In this document: positions 17,608-26,902 of the stretch, one piece after another
Numbering within the stretch: position 1 is the stretch's first letter
Layout: each line of letters begins with the position of its first letter
Assembly (NCBI GenBank): GCA_045107005.1
Contig: JBGCFP010000080.1
Span: forward strand, 1 to 64,000
DNA from: JBCCMA01 sp045107005
GTDB lineage: Bacteria; Pseudomonadota; Gammaproteobacteria; Steroidobacterales; JBCCMA01
Length of the DNA stretch: 64,000 nt
Direction: 5' to 3'
Position numbers and translations under genes: made by a program
Notes under the pieces: generated by a model
What the model saw: only the letters and a program-made list of their open reading frames with translations
Told to the model about the DNA's origin: nothing
The model's database searches: none

Positions 17608-18270
17608 CTATGGTGCGCTGGCCACGCCAACGCCCAACGCGTCGACTTTCATTTGCACGAAGTTGCGATCCAGGACGGCGCCACTGGAATCGAGCGCCTC
17701 ATCGTAAGCCGCTTTGGCTTCGCTGGTGTTGCCGAGCGCCGCATGGGCATCACCGCGCACTTCGGCAAACAGCGGTCCATAGGCATCGCTGGCACCGGTC
17801 AGCACCGTCAGCGCATCCGCCGGGCGACCTTGCGCCACGCGCAAGCGCGCGAGCCGCAGCCGGGCGACCTGGCCAATTTCGTCCGGAGCGCTGAGTGCCG
17901 GTTCCAGTGCTGTCGCGGCCGCTTCAAGATCGCCTTTGTCGGCGTGCAGTTTGGCAATCGCGAACGGCGCCAAATCGGCGTAAGGCGTCGTTGCGTAGTC
18001 GCCCCCCAATTGCTCGGCCGCTGACGTCGCCGCGTCAATGTTACCGGCGCTCGCCGCTACGGTCATGAGCTTGTGCACCTCGGCCGCGTTGTACGCCTTG
18101 GTTAATTTCTGGTTCTTGTAGTAGTTCCAGCCGAACAACACTGACGCGCCAAGCGCCAGACCGGTGATGACGAACGTTTTGTTTTCGTTCCACCACTTCG
18201 CCAGTTCTTCGATCTGTTCTTTTTCTGAAAGATTCTCGTCCACGACTTTACCCGTTACTCGCGCGTTCAC
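17608..18270 (-). CDS. YfgM-type tetratricopeptide periplasmic chaperone partner
   Basis: 220 residues. A cytoplasmic acidic N-terminus (EKEQIEELAKWWNENK), one transmembrane helix (about 34-50) and a TPR-like periplasmic region with repeats such as QVARLRLARLRVAQGRPADAL. This is the YfgM (UPF0070) layout; YfgM assists envelope protein folding near SecYEG with PpiD. It sits between hisS and bamB as in other Gammaproteobacteria. Confidence 0.9.
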   Translation of the reverse strand: MNARVTGKVVDENLSEKEQIEELAKWWNENKTFVITGLALGASVLFGWNYYKNQKLTKAYNAAEVHKLMTVAASAGNIDAATSAAEQLGGDYATTPYADLAPFAIAKLHADKGDLEAAATALEPALSAPDEIGQVARLRLARLRVAQGRPADALTVLTGASDAYGPLFAEVRGDAHAALGNTSEAKAAYDEALDSSGAVLDRNFVQMKVDALGVGVASAP

Positions 18271-18360
18271 AGGAACGCGTCATTAAAAAAAACTGTGGCG
18301 CTGTGCGCCGATCACATCTGTGCCGAGGATCAAGAGCAAAAACCCCAAAACCCGGCTCGT

Positions 18361-19629
18361 CTATTGGGCCACCATCCGGGCCAGTATCGCCGGCAGTTCG
18401 TCGAACGCCACTTCGCGCTGTTCGCCGCCGCGCATAGGCTTCAGACCCGCTACACCGCGCTGGGTTTCATCTTCACCCAGAATTAGCGCAACGCCCGCAC
18501 CGCTTTTGTCGGCGGCACGCAGCTGCGACTTGAAGCTGCCCTCATTTCCGTGGCAAACCACGATCATTGATCCGACGTCGCGCAACCGTTCAGCCAGCGT
18601 TTGGGCCGCACCAGCAGCGCGCTCACCCACGCTAACCACGTAGACGTCAGGCGTCGGGGGCGGGATTGTAGCATTGCAAGCCGCCAGCAGGGCGACCAGT
18701 CGATCCAGCCCGACACCGAAGCCAAGCGCCGGGGTCGCGCGCCCGCCCATGTGCTGGACCAGGCTGTCATAACGTCCACCGCCGCAAATGGCGTTTTGGG
18801 CGCCCAAGGCGTCGGTTTGCCACTCGAACACCGTGCGCGAATAGTAATCCAGGCCGCGTACCAGCCGCGTCTCGACGTCATAGGCGATGTCTGCCGCATC
18901 CAGTCGATCCTTCAAACCCGCGAAATGCGCGGCCGATTCGTCGTCCAGGTGATCGAGCAACGTCGGCGCGCCCGCAATGATCTTGGCCAGATCCGGGTTC
19001 TTGCTGTCGAGGATGCGCAGCGGGTTGCTGCCGAGGCGCCGGCGCGAATCGTCGTCCAGCGCGGCTTCGTGGCTGCCAAAATAGGTCACCAGTTCGTCGC
19101 GATAGCGCGCCCTGCTTTCTTTGTCACCCAGCGTGTTGATCTTCAGTGAGACGCGCTCAAGACCCAGTTCGCGCCAGATGCGCGCCAGCATCAGAATCAT
19201 CTCGGCGTCGATATCCGGGCCGCCAAAACCAAACGCTTCGGCACCGAACTGATAAAACTGCCGATAGCGTCCCGCCTGCGGCTTTTCATTTCTATACATC
19301 GGTCCGGTGTACCACAGACGCTGGCGCTGATTGTGCAAAAGCCCGTTACTGATGCCAGCGCGCACGCACCCGGCCGTACCTTCCGGTCGCAGCGTGACCG
19401 ACGTGCCACCTTGCGTATCAAACGTGAACATTTCTTTTTCGACGATATCGGTGGTGTCACCAATCGAACGCTTGAACAGTTCCGTGCGCTCAAGCAGCGG
19501 CAACCGAATCTCGCGATAGCCATAACGACCCAGCACATCGCGAAACACCGCTTCGACGCGGTGCCAGTCGGCAATACCGTCGGGCAACAAATCAGGGATG
19601 CCCTTGACGGGCGCGACACTTTTACTCAC
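18361..19629 (-). CDS. hisS: Histidyl-tRNA synthetase
   Basis: Class II aminoacyl-tRNA synthetase charging tRNA-His, cytosolic homodimer, 422 residues (normal). Visible motifs are the N-terminal KGIPDLLPD, motif 2 around MYRNEKPQAGRYRQF, the histidine-specific RGLDYYSRTVFEW, and motif 3 with GFGVGLDRL. A C-terminal anticodon-binding domain is present. It follows rodZ by 17 bases; ispG, which usually lies between rodZ and hisS, is absent here. Confidence 0.97.
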   Translation of the reverse strand: MSKSVAPVKGIPDLLPDGIADWHRVEAVFRDVLGRYGYREIRLPLLERTELFKRSIGDTTDIVEKEMFTFDTQGGTSVTLRPEGTAGCVRAGISNGLLHNQRQRLWYTGPMYRNEKPQAGRYRQFYQFGAEAFGFGGPDIDAEMILMLARIWRELGLERVSLKINTLGDKESRARYRDELVTYFGSHEAALDDDSRRRLGSNPLRILDSKNPDLAKIIAGAPTLLDHLDDESAAHFAGLKDRLDAADIAYDVETRLVRGLDYYSRTVFEWQTDALGAQNAICGGGRYDSLVQHMGGRATPALGFGVGLDRLVALLAACNATIPPPTPDVYVVSVGERAAGAAQTLAERLRDVGSMIVVCHGNEGSFKSQLRAADKSGAGVALILGEDETQRGVAGLKPMRGGEQREVAFDELPAILARMVAQ

Positions 19630-19646
19630 GACACGGTGCCTGCGCG

Positions 19647-20636
19647 TTACGGCGAGTCAATTTCGAACCGGGCGGTGCCCAGTCGCGAAATGCGCGGAAT
19701 GGTAAAATCCCGGCCGTCGACTTTGACGGCGACCTCGCCGGCTTTGCCCAAAAAAACTTTCAACGGCGGCGACCCGACGATGGAGCGAACGCTCCCGGGA
19801 TCGCCCATGCCGTAGAGCAATTTCGTCCGGTTGTTGTCGTAGACCTCAACCCAAGATTCGTCCCGAAACGACAGTGTGATCGTGACCTGCTCAGTCCCCT
19901 GCCCCGTGCGTGTTGCCGGTGCATCGCGCCTTGGAACGGCAGTCGCCAGGGTTACCGGCTCGGGCGTCGGCGGAGCAACCTGCTCCGGTGGCTCCTCGGG
20001 CAGGGCCGAAGCGATGGTGTCCACAACGGGTTTGGGTTCGGGGGTAATCAGCGTTTCCAACGGCACGGCCTGCGCTGGCTGCGGCGTCGGCTCGTCGCGC
20101 GTCAGCGGCACGGACGTCTCGGTGGCGCCCGGCAGCCGGAGCGTCGTCGAACGCGCGGCCGAACTGGTGGTTTTTTCCGGCGCAACCGTCGCAGCCTGTG
20201 CGGGCTCAGCCGCACCGTCGGGCTTCAGATAAAAGAAAATGCCCAGCGCGACGACGGCCAAAGCCAGCACACCCAGCGTCGGTGCCAGCCACGTCAAACG
20301 CGGGCCCTGTGTCGATTCGACGCGCATGATCGATTCGGCGATCAGCGGCGGCGCCTCGCGCGTGCCGGCGCGCTGGTAGTAAGCCACCATCAAGTCGTCG
20401 GCGTCGAGGCCCAGTGCCGTCGCGTATTTGCGCAAGTGGCCTTTCGCAAACACCGGCGCGCCCAGCGCACCGTATTCGTCGTGCTCGAGGGCATCGAGCA
20501 TCCAAGGGTCAACGTTTAGTGCAGCGGCAACTTCTTTGGTTTCGAGTTTCTTCTCGCGGCGTGCGGCGCGCAGCAACTCGCCCGGAGAAGGCTCGCTGGC
20601 GAAGTGCCCCTGTGCTTTTTCGTCGTCATCCGCCAT
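19647..20636 (-). CDS. rodZ: Cytoskeleton protein RodZ
   Basis: Membrane protein linking MreB to the envelope and controlling rod shape. About 329 residues from the ATG at 20636. Cytoplasmic helix-turn-helix domain about 18-90 (ELLRAARREKKLETKEVAA, MLDALEHDEYGALGAPVFAKGHLRKYA), one transmembrane helix (about 130-150), a proline/threonine-rich linker, and a C-terminal beta domain (DUF4115; LSFRDESWVEVYD). The start overlaps the end of pilF by 11 bases. Confidence 0.93.
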   Translation of the reverse strand: MADDDEKAQGHFASEPSPGELLRAARREKKLETKEVAAALNVDPWMLDALEHDEYGALGAPVFAKGHLRKYATALGLDADDLMVAYYQRAGTREAPPLIAESIMRVESTQGPRLTWLAPTLGVLALAVVALGIFFYLKPDGAAEPAQAATVAPEKTTSSAARSTTLRLPGATETSVPLTRDEPTPQPAQAVPLETLITPEPKPVVDTIASALPEEPPEQVAPPTPEPVTLATAVPRRDAPATRTGQGTEQVTITLSFRDESWVEVYDNNRTKLLYGMGDPGSVRSIVGSPPLKVFLGKAGEVAVKVDGRDFTIPRISRLGTARFEIDSP

Positions 20637-21387
20637 TGCGGCGCAGCTCCACAAGCTCGGCCGCTTCGCGCGACTCGGGGAAATTATTCATCAGCTCCTG
20701 TGCGTATTCGGTCGCGGCTTTGCCGTTACCAAGGCGAGACTCAACGCGGTGTGCCAACAGCAATACGTTTGAGGGCAACTTTGTGACCGCCTGCAGACGC
20801 TCGATAAACGCACGCGCCTGCAAATCGCGGTCGCGCTCGTAGCTCAGGCTCGCCATCTGCCACAGCGCGTCGCCGTGCCGCGGCTTGATCCGCAGCGCTG
20901 AACGAAAAAACTCTTCGGCCTCTTCCAGGCGCTGATCGCGAACCGCGCATATGCCGGCGTTGACGTACGCCGCTTCCGGCGTGCGATAGCGCGGATTGCG
21001 TGCCGCGCGCAGCAAGTAGGGCTGCGCTTCGGTAAAGCGCTCATTGCGGCACAAGTACGCGCCGTACATGTTCTCGATGACCGCATCGTTTTTGCTGTTG
21101 CGTACCGCGCGCTGGTAGTGCGTATCGGCTTCCTTATCCAGACCCATGCGCTCGTAAGCCAGCGCCAGCGTGGCGTGTGCCTGCGTGTTGCGATCATCCA
21201 GATCCACCGCCTTTTGCAACTTGGACACGGCGGATTCGATATCGCCCTGACGCAAGTAAGCAGCGCCGAGATTCAAATTGGCAGACGAGGCTTCCTTGGC
21301 CGACGGCTTGGGCTTTTCCTGCCCTCCTTCGGTCACGCAACCGGCAAGCGCGACGCTCAGCAACAACGGCAAAATCAGTGGGCGCAT
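20626..21387 (-). CDS. pilF: Type IV pilus biogenesis lipoprotein PilF/PilW
   Basis: About 253 residues. Lipoprotein signal with lipobox ALAGC, then six or so TPR units (for example NLNLGAAYLRQGDIESAVSKL and AHATLALAYERMGLDKEAD). PilF is the outer-membrane pilotin for the PilQ secretin. The ATG at 21387 has AGGAGG 6 bases upstream and overlaps the rlmN stop by one base. Its presence implies type IV pili genes elsewhere in the genome. Confidence 0.9.
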   Translation of the reverse strand: MRPLILPLLLSVALAGCVTEGGQEKPKPSAKEASSANLNLGAAYLRQGDIESAVSKLQKAVDLDDRNTQAHATLALAYERMGLDKEADTHYQRAVRNSKNDAVIENMYGAYLCRNERFTEAQPYLLRAARNPRYRTPEAAYVNAGICAVRDQRLEEAEEFFRSALRIKPRHGDALWQMASLSYERDRDLQARAFIERLQAVTKLPSNVLLLAHRVESRLGNGKAATEYAQELMNNFPESREAAELVELRRNGG

Positions 21388-22493
21388 CAAGAGGCCTCCT
21401 GGACCAGAGTGAAATGTCGGCTTCCCAACCGTACCCGCGTGCGATCGACCACTTGGCCGGCGAGCTGACCGCACGCCGCATCAATATCGTCGCCGCGGGT
21501 TCGTCGCACCATGGTGCGGACACCGCGTCGGTGCAGCGTATCGTGGAAACGGGCGATGGCGTCGTCGCCCGAACGCCCATAGCGCGTGCCGGGAAACGGA
21601 TTAAACGGAATCAGATTCACCTTGGCCGGACGATGACGCAGCAATGATGCCAGCTTGGTCGCGTGCGCCACGCTGTCGTTGACCCCATCAAGCAACGTGT
21701 ACTCAAACGTGATCGATTGCGCGCCGGTGGTGCGGGCGTAGCGCCAGCATGCATCGAGCAGGTTGCTGATCGGGTGACGATGATTAATCGGCACCAACTC
21801 GTTACGCAACTCATCGGTTGGCGCGTGCAGCGACACCGCAAGCGCGACGTTCGCCTCGTTGGACAACTTGTCGATTTGCGGCACCAGGCCCGACGTGCTG
21901 ACCGTCACGCGTCGACGCGACAGCGCGTAGCCAAAATCGTCTTGCAAAATATTGAGAGCGGGCAGCACTTCGCGGTAGTTTGCCAGCGGCTCGCCCATGC
22001 CCATGAAAACCACATTCGTGACGGGGCGTCGCGTGGCATCAGGATCGTGCAGCGTACGTACGGCGTGAAACACCTGGGCAATGATCTCCGCTGCCGTCAG
22101 ATTGCGATTAAAGCCCTGCGCACCCGTCGCGCAAAACGAACAGTCCAACGCACAGCCAACTTGCGACGAGATGCACAGCGTGCCGCGTTTGGGTTCCGGT
22201 ATGTAAACGGTTTCGACCGCTTGACCGCGACCCACGTCGAACAGCCACTTGCGCGTGCCGTCGCTTGCCGTGCGATCGGACACGACGTCGGGGACTTTGA
22301 TCACGGCGTGTTCCTGCAGGCGGGCACGCAGTGATTTTGAAATATCGGTCATTGCTTCGAAGTCATCGACGCCGCGCTCGTGAATCCAGCGCATGACCTG
22401 CCGACCGTGGAACGGCTTTTCACCCAACTCGGCAAACCACGCTTCCATCGCCGCGCGTGGCATGCCGAGCAGATTGTCTTGAGTGTCCGTCAC
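21387..22493 (-). CDS. rlmN: 23S rRNA A2503 / tRNA A37 C2-methyltransferase
   Basis: Radical-SAM enzyme that methylates C2 of A2503 in 23S rRNA and A37 in some tRNAs. 368 residues. The [4Fe-4S] motif CALDCSFCATG is intact. The SAM-binding segment VFMGMGEPLANY and the C-terminal cysteine region (GDDIDAACGQLAG) are present. It lies in the usual ndk-rlmN-pilF order. Confidence 0.96.
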   Translation of the reverse strand: MTDTQDNLLGMPRAAMEAWFAELGEKPFHGRQVMRWIHERGVDDFEAMTDISKSLRARLQEHAVIKVPDVVSDRTASDGTRKWLFDVGRGQAVETVYIPEPKRGTLCISSQVGCALDCSFCATGAQGFNRNLTAAEIIAQVFHAVRTLHDPDATRRPVTNVVFMGMGEPLANYREVLPALNILQDDFGYALSRRRVTVSTSGLVPQIDKLSNEANVALAVSLHAPTDELRNELVPINHRHPISNLLDACWRYARTTGAQSITFEYTLLDGVNDSVAHATKLASLLRHRPAKVNLIPFNPFPGTRYGRSGDDAIARFHDTLHRRGVRTMVRRTRGDDIDAACGQLAGQVVDRTRVRLGSRHFTLVQEAS

Positions 22494-22514
22494 GATTCCA
22501 GATCGATGATCAGG

Positions 22515-22949
22515 CTAGCCGATGGTGCGCGGGCACACGCCGTCGTCGCCAAAGAAATAACGGATTTCCTGAGCGGCGGTTTCCGGCGCATCCGAACCGT
22601 GCACCGCGTTGGCGTCAATCGATTGTGCAAAGTCAGCGCGAATCGTGCCGGCGTCTGCTTCGGCCGGATTGGTGGCGCCCATCAAATCGCGGTTCTTGGC
22701 AATCGCGCCTTCGCCTTCGAGTGCCTGAATCATGACCGGGCCTGAAATCATGAAGGAAACCAAATCGGCAAAAAACGGGCGGTCTTTGTGCACGGCATAA
22801 AACCCTTCGGCCTCTTCCTTGCTCAGGTGCGCCATTTTGGCAGCGACAATTTTCAGGCCGGCTTTTTCAAAGCGACCGAGAATTTCGCCAATCACGTTCT
22901 TGGCTACGGCATCAGGTTTGATAATGGATAATGTGCGTTCGATCGCCAT
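22515..22949 (-). CDS. ndk: Nucleoside diphosphate kinase
   Basis: Transfers the gamma phosphate of ATP to NDPs via a phosphohistidine. 144 residues, normal length. Conserved segments are ERTLSIIKPDAV, the GPVMIQALEGEGAI region and the active-site VHGSDAPETA with the catalytic histidine. A terminator-like hairpin separates it from the isc genes upstream. Confidence 0.97.
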   Translation of the reverse strand: MAIERTLSIIKPDAVAKNVIGEILGRFEKAGLKIVAAKMAHLSKEEAEGFYAVHKDRPFFADLVSFMISGPVMIQALEGEGAIAKNRDLMGATNPAEADAGTIRADFAQSIDANAVHGSDAPETAAQEIRYFFGDDGVCPRTIG

Positions 22950-22978
22950 CGGGTCCTCCGGTATGCCGCGTAAGGGAT

Positions 22979-23013
22979 AAAAAAAATCGCCTGGTCGCGG
23001 CGAACCGAGGCGG
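22979..23013 (-). terminator. Intrinsic terminator between iscA and ndk
   Basis: On the minus strand CGCCT-C-GGT / ACC-AGGCG forms a bulged stem followed by A and eight T residues. It lies about 170 bases after the iscA-like stop and just upstream of ndk, so it may uncouple ndk from the isc operon. Confidence 0.65.
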
Positions 23014-23184
23014 TTTTATTAGCTTGTAGGGTCAAACCCCTGATTTTACGCTCTAAAGAGGCAATATCGCAATGACAGGGGCGACGACTCGAATCCGCCC
23101 GCTTTCGGATCAAACCGGGCGAAAGTCGTCTGGCCCGCCTTCTGCCCGGGCGCGCGGCGCTCCCGAGATGGCGGGTACGCGTGA

Positions 23185-23508
23185 TTACACGCTGAAGCTC
23201 TCTCCGCAGCCGCATTCTCCGGCGGTATTCGGGTTTTTGAACTGGAACGCTTCGTTGAGACCGTTTTTGACAAAATCGACCTCGGTGCCATCGATCAGGG
23301 CCAGTGCCTCGCGATCCACGACGATCTTCAGACCTTCGGATTCGAACACGGCGTCATCCGCCGCGATTTCGTCCGCGTAATTGACCAGATAGGCGTAGCC
23401 GGAACAGCCGGTTTTGCGCACGCCAATGCGCAACCCCACACCGCTGCCGCGCGCTTTGAGCCGTTCGTCAACACGTCGCGCCGCCGCGGGCGTCAGTTTA
23501 AGCGCCAT
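23185..23508 (-). CDS. iscA: IscA/SufA-type Fe-S cluster assembly protein
   Basis: 107 residues of A-type carrier. The three cluster-binding cysteines are present: C35 in KTGCSGYAY and C99/C101 in GECGCGESF. Its start overlaps the end of the IscU-like gene by 11 bases. Position after iscS and iscU supports IscA, though A-type carriers (IscA, SufA, ErpA) are hard to tell apart. Confidence 0.92.
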   Translation of the reverse strand: MALKLTPAAARRVDERLKARGSGVGLRIGVRKTGCSGYAYLVNYADEIAADDAVFESEGLKIVVDREALALIDGTEVDFVKNGLNEAFQFKNPNTAGECGCGESFSV

Positions 23509-23884
23509 TGCACTCTCCTTCGGTCGCTACGCAGGCACGCAGCGCGTCTTCGGCCAGCAGCACGCTGGACAGTTTTTCCACCGGCAGATCCAGTGCTTCG
23601 TTGATCAGATGCCGGTCGAGGATGAAATTCTCGCTGAGTTTGCGCCCGGGCAAATGCTCGGTCAGCCACGACGCCAGCGCGCGGGTGTGCGGGCAGCCGT
23701 AGGCGCGAAAACGGGCGCTTTGCACCTCGTCATCATCCATTGTCAGCTGAAATTCGATCCACGTGCCGCGCTCGATGCTGCCGGCACGGCCACAGGCGTC
23801 TTGCGCACACGGGCCGCCCGCGGGATTGCGCGGGTTGCGAAAATGGTCTTCCACCGTCTCGTTGTAGCTCAGTATTTCGCTCAT
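23498..23884 (-). CDS. Divergent IscU-like Fe-S scaffold lacking key ligands
   Basis: 128 residues from the ATG at 23884. The fold is recognisable (YNETVEDHFRNPRNPAG; YGCPHTRALASWLTEHLPGR; LLAEDALRAC). C31 and C64 match the first two scaffold cysteines of IscU. The aspartate that normally follows the first (CGD) is Arg, and the His-Cys pair before SILAED is replaced by Ser-Ser. There is an unusual cysteine at 118. It may be a specialised or crippled scaffold; a canonical IscU could be elsewhere. It overlaps iscA by 11 bases, with iscS 21 bases upstream. Confidence 0.85.
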   Translation of the reverse strand: MSEILSYNETVEDHFRNPRNPAGGPCAQDACGRAGSIERGTWIEFQLTMDDDEVQSARFRAYGCPHTRALASWLTEHLPGRKLSENFILDRHLINEALDLPVEKLSSVLLAEDALRACVATEGECNGA

Positions 23885-23905
23885 GTTTTCCACTGGCCCG
23901 TGGCC

Positions 23906-25129
23906 TTAATCGTTGCAGCGACCGTCGTCGCAGTAGTTGTTCAATGCGCGCAGCCGCGGTACTTCTCGATGCAACACTTTGATCGCTTCGTCCACGTCCA
24001 GTTCCGTCGTAAATCGACCGACACTGAAACGCAGCGAGCTTTGCGCCTGTTGATCCGTCAAGCCCAGCGCACGCAGGACGTAGGAAGCCTCAGCCGTGGC
24101 CGACGTGCACGCCGAGCCGCTCGACACAGCGAGGCGACGCAGCGCAAATAACAGGCTTTCGCCCTCCACGCCCGCGACGCTGACGTTCAAAATACCGCTG
24201 ACGCGTTGCGTCGGGTGCCCGTTCAGCGTGACACCACCGAGCTGCATCACCCCGTCCAACAGCCGTTGGCGCAAGCTCTCAAGACGCGCGTGCTCGGACT
24301 CCAGTTCGTTTTTGGCCACCGCGAACGCTTCACCCATGCCGACAATCTGATGTGTGGCCAGCGTGCCTGAACGCAAGCCCCGTTCGTGGCCGCCGCCGTG
24401 AATAATGGGCGCGATATTGGTGCGCGGCGACGCGCATACGTACAGCGCGCCGATGCCTTTGGGGCCATAGATCTTGTGGCCCGAAAAACTCATCAAACAG
24501 ACGGGCAGGGTTTCCAGATCAATAGGGATCTTGCCGGCGCTTTGCGCTGCGTCCACGTGGAACGCGACGCCTGCCGCCCGGCAGATTTCGCCGATCGCGC
24601 GAATGTCCTGCACGACGCCGATCTCATTGTTGACGTGCATAATCGACACGATGACCGTGTCGTCCCGGATTGCTGCTTTGACGTCGGCCGGGTCGATCAG
24701 GCCATCGGCGCCGGGCAGCAAATACGTGACCTCGAAGCCTTCCGACTGCAGCTGTTTACAGGTATCGAGCACCGCCTTGTGTTCGGTGCGGGCCGTGATC
24801 ACGTGGCGACCGCCGCGCGAGGCGCCGTAGTGCAATGCACCCTGCAGCGCCAGATTGTTCGATTCGGTGGCGCCTGAGGTCCACACGATTTCACGCGGCT
24901 CGGCGTTGACCAGTGCGGCGACATCGCGGCGCGCCAGCTCCACTCGCCCTTTGGCGGTTCGGCCAACCTGATGCGAGGACGCGGGATTGCCGAATACGCC
25001 GTCCACGGTCAGGCATTGGGCCATTTCCTTCGCCACGCGCGGGTCGACCGGCGTGGTCGCGGCGTAGTCGAAGTAGAGCGCCCGCGGGTTCAGCGTGGCG
25101 ACGTTATCCGGAGCGCGGTCTGCCTTCAC
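23906..25129 (-). CDS. iscS: Cysteine desulfurase IscS
   Basis: PLP enzyme that moves sulfur from cysteine to Fe-S scaffolds and tRNA thiolation. 407 residues. The PLP lysine lies in SFSGHKIYGPKG; the catalytic cysteine is in the SSGSACTSA loop. The N-terminal YFDYAATTPVDPRV is typical. Its start overlaps the end of trmJ by 26 bases. No iscR precedes it. Confidence 0.96.
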   Translation of the reverse strand: MKADRAPDNVATLNPRALYFDYAATTPVDPRVAKEMAQCLTVDGVFGNPASSHQVGRTAKGRVELARRDVAALVNAEPREIVWTSGATESNNLALQGALHYGASRGGRHVITARTEHKAVLDTCKQLQSEGFEVTYLLPGADGLIDPADVKAAIRDDTVIVSIMHVNNEIGVVQDIRAIGEICRAAGVAFHVDAAQSAGKIPIDLETLPVCLMSFSGHKIYGPKGIGALYVCASPRTNIAPIIHGGGHERGLRSGTLATHQIVGMGEAFAVAKNELESEHARLESLRQRLLDGVMQLGGVTLNGHPTQRVSGILNVSVAGVEGESLLFALRRLAVSSGSACTSATAEASYVLRALGLTDQQAQSSLRFSVGRFTTELDVDEAIKVLHREVPRLRALNNYCDDGRCND

Positions 25130-25847
25130 CGATGAATTCCTCCACTGCGCTGAGTAATCCGCGCAGAATATTGACTTCGTTGTGGTCCGGGCTGGCCCGG
25201 TTGAATAGTCTTTTTATCCGACGGACCAAGTGTCGCGGATTTGCCGGGTTAAGGAAACCCGAGCGCAACATAACCCGCTCCAAATGATCGTAAAAAAAGC
25301 GCATTTCGTCCTGCGTGGCCGGGCGGGCCTCCGGTTCTTCCGGCGTCGTATCCCGCGGCGCGACCAGCGCGCCACGCACCTCGTAAGCCAGCACCTGCAC
25401 GGCCATCGCCAGATTCAAAGAACCAAATTCCGGGTTGGTATCGATATTCACCAGCGCGTGGCAGCGCTCCAGCTCATCGTTGGTCAGCCCGGTTTTCTCC
25501 CGCCCGAACACCAGCGCGGCTTTCTGACCGTCCGGCATCTGGCGCACGGTCTCGGCGGTTTCGCGCGGATTGTGCACTGGCCAGGGCAGCGAGCGCAGGC
25601 GGGCGCTGGCACCGAACACGCGCATGGTGCCGGTCAGCGCCTCGTCGAGGGTGGCGTGCACGGTGGCCGCGTCGAGCACGTCATCCGAGCCCGACGCCCG
25701 CGCCGTCGCATCAGGGTGCGGGAAATGGCGCGGCGTGACGATCCGCAGGTCTGATAGCCCCATGGTTTTCATTGCCCGTGCCGTGGCGCCAATGTTGCCA
25801 GGGTGCGTGGTACCCACCAGCACGATGCACACATCATCAAGTTTCAA
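25104..25847 (-). CDS. trmJ: tRNA (cytidine/uridine-2'-O-)-methyltransferase TrmJ
   Basis: SPOUT methyltransferase modifying the ribose of nucleotide 32 in tRNAs. 247 residues. Conserved segments are IVLVGTTHPGNIGATARAMKTMG, ALVFGREKTGLTNDEL and SLNLAMAVQVLAYEVR, the SAM-binding knot. Divergent from suhB and directly upstream of iscS, a gammaproteobacterial arrangement. Confidence 0.95.
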   Translation of the reverse strand: MKLDDVCIVLVGTTHPGNIGATARAMKTMGLSDLRIVTPRHFPHPDATARASGSDDVLDAATVHATLDEALTGTMRVFGASARLRSLPWPVHNPRETAETVRQMPDGQKAALVFGREKTGLTNDELERCHALVNIDTNPEFGSLNLAMAVQVLAYEVRGALVAPRDTTPEEPEARPATQDEMRFFYDHLERVMLRSGFLNPANPRHLVRRIKRLFNRASPDHNEVNILRGLLSAVEEFIGEGRPRSG

Positions 25848-25926
25848 ACGTCTCGCCTTTTTCTTGCGGTCCCGGTTCGCTATTCTACCGCCCCCGGGTG
25901 CCTTGCGCCGATCTTAAGTGTCCATC

Positions 25927-26739
25927 ATGTCCACCGCTCTTTTGAATATCGGCGTCAAAGCCGCGCGCCAGGCTGGCAATGTCATTGTCCGCGGCATGAA
26001 CAAGCTCGATTCGCTGACCATCGAAACCAAGGGCAAAAACGACTACGCCTCCGAGATCGACCAGAACGCTGAGCTGGCGGTCATCGAGACCGTGCGCGCT
26101 GTCCACCCGGACCACGCGTTCCTGGGCGAAGAAACCGGTCAGAGCGGCACAGGCGATGTGGTGTGGATCATCGACCCGCTCGACGGCACCACCAACTACT
26201 TGCACGGCTTCCCGCAGTTTTGCGTCTCCATCGCCGTGGAAGTCAAAGGCCGTCTGGTCGCGGGCGTCGTCTACGACCCGCTGCGCCAGGAGCTGTTCAC
26301 CGCCAGTCGCGGCGATGGCGCGCAGCTCGACGGAAAACGCATTCGGGTCACGCAGTGCAATGGGCTGCCCGGCTCGCTCATCGGCACGGGCTTTCCCTAT
26401 CGCAGTATCGAAGTTTGGGGCGATCTTTACTGGGACATGCTCAAAGACGTCAGCGCGCAGGCGTCCGGCATCCGGCGTCCGGGTGCGGCGGCGCTGGACA
26501 TGGCTTACGTCGCCGCGGGCCGCCTGGACGGTTTCTGGGAAATTGGCCTCAAGCCGTGGGACACCGCGGCGGGCGAGCTGCTGGTGCGCGAAGCGGGCGG
26601 ACTGGTGAGCGACTTGGTCGGCGGCGAGCAACACCGCGAACTTGAGCACATCTGCGCCGGTGGCGCCCGGGTGTTCCGCGACTTGCTCAAAACGGTATCG
26701 CCGCACGCGCGCAAACTCCAGACGTCTGCGTCGAGCTAA
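25927..26739 (+). CDS. suhB: Inositol monophosphatase family protein SuhB
   Basis: About 270 residues. Metal-dependent phosphatase fold with the Mg-binding motifs GEETG and IDPLDGTTNY and the C-terminal KPWDTAAGELLVREAGG. In E. coli SuhB also helps rRNA transcription antitermination. The ATG at 25927 is preferred over a GTG three codons upstream. Divergent from trmJ, convergent with secF. Confidence 0.94.
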   Translation: MSTALLNIGVKAARQAGNVIVRGMNKLDSLTIETKGKNDYASEIDQNAELAVIETVRAVHPDHAFLGEETGQSGTGDVVWIIDPLDGTTNYLHGFPQFCVSIAVEVKGRLVAGVVYDPLRQELFTASRGDGAQLDGKRIRVTQCNGLPGSLIGTGFPYRSIEVWGDLYWDMLKDVSAQASGIRRPGAAALDMAYVAAGRLDGFWEIGLKPWDTAAGELLVREAGGLVSDLVGGEQHRELEHICAGGARVFRDLLKTVSPHARKLQTSASS

Positions 26740-26843
26740 CGTTCAGCGCGCTGCGCCTTAGGTTAAGGCCCATAACGGCGCAACCCAGAAACACTTCTTT
26801 CTCAATCTCCTGCGCTTAACCTGGTCTGCCCCCGAACAGCCCA

Positions 26844-26881
26844 CAAAAAAACCCGGCTCTGTCTCCAGTGCCGGGTTTTTT
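26844..26881. terminator. Bidirectional terminator between suhB and secF
   Basis: A CCCGGC/GCCGGG stem flanked by an A-run on the left and a T-run on the right, so it works on both strands. It lies between the convergent ends of suhB and secF. Confidence 0.9.
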
Positions 26882-26902
26882 AATAAACGTTGGGACGAGG
26901 CG

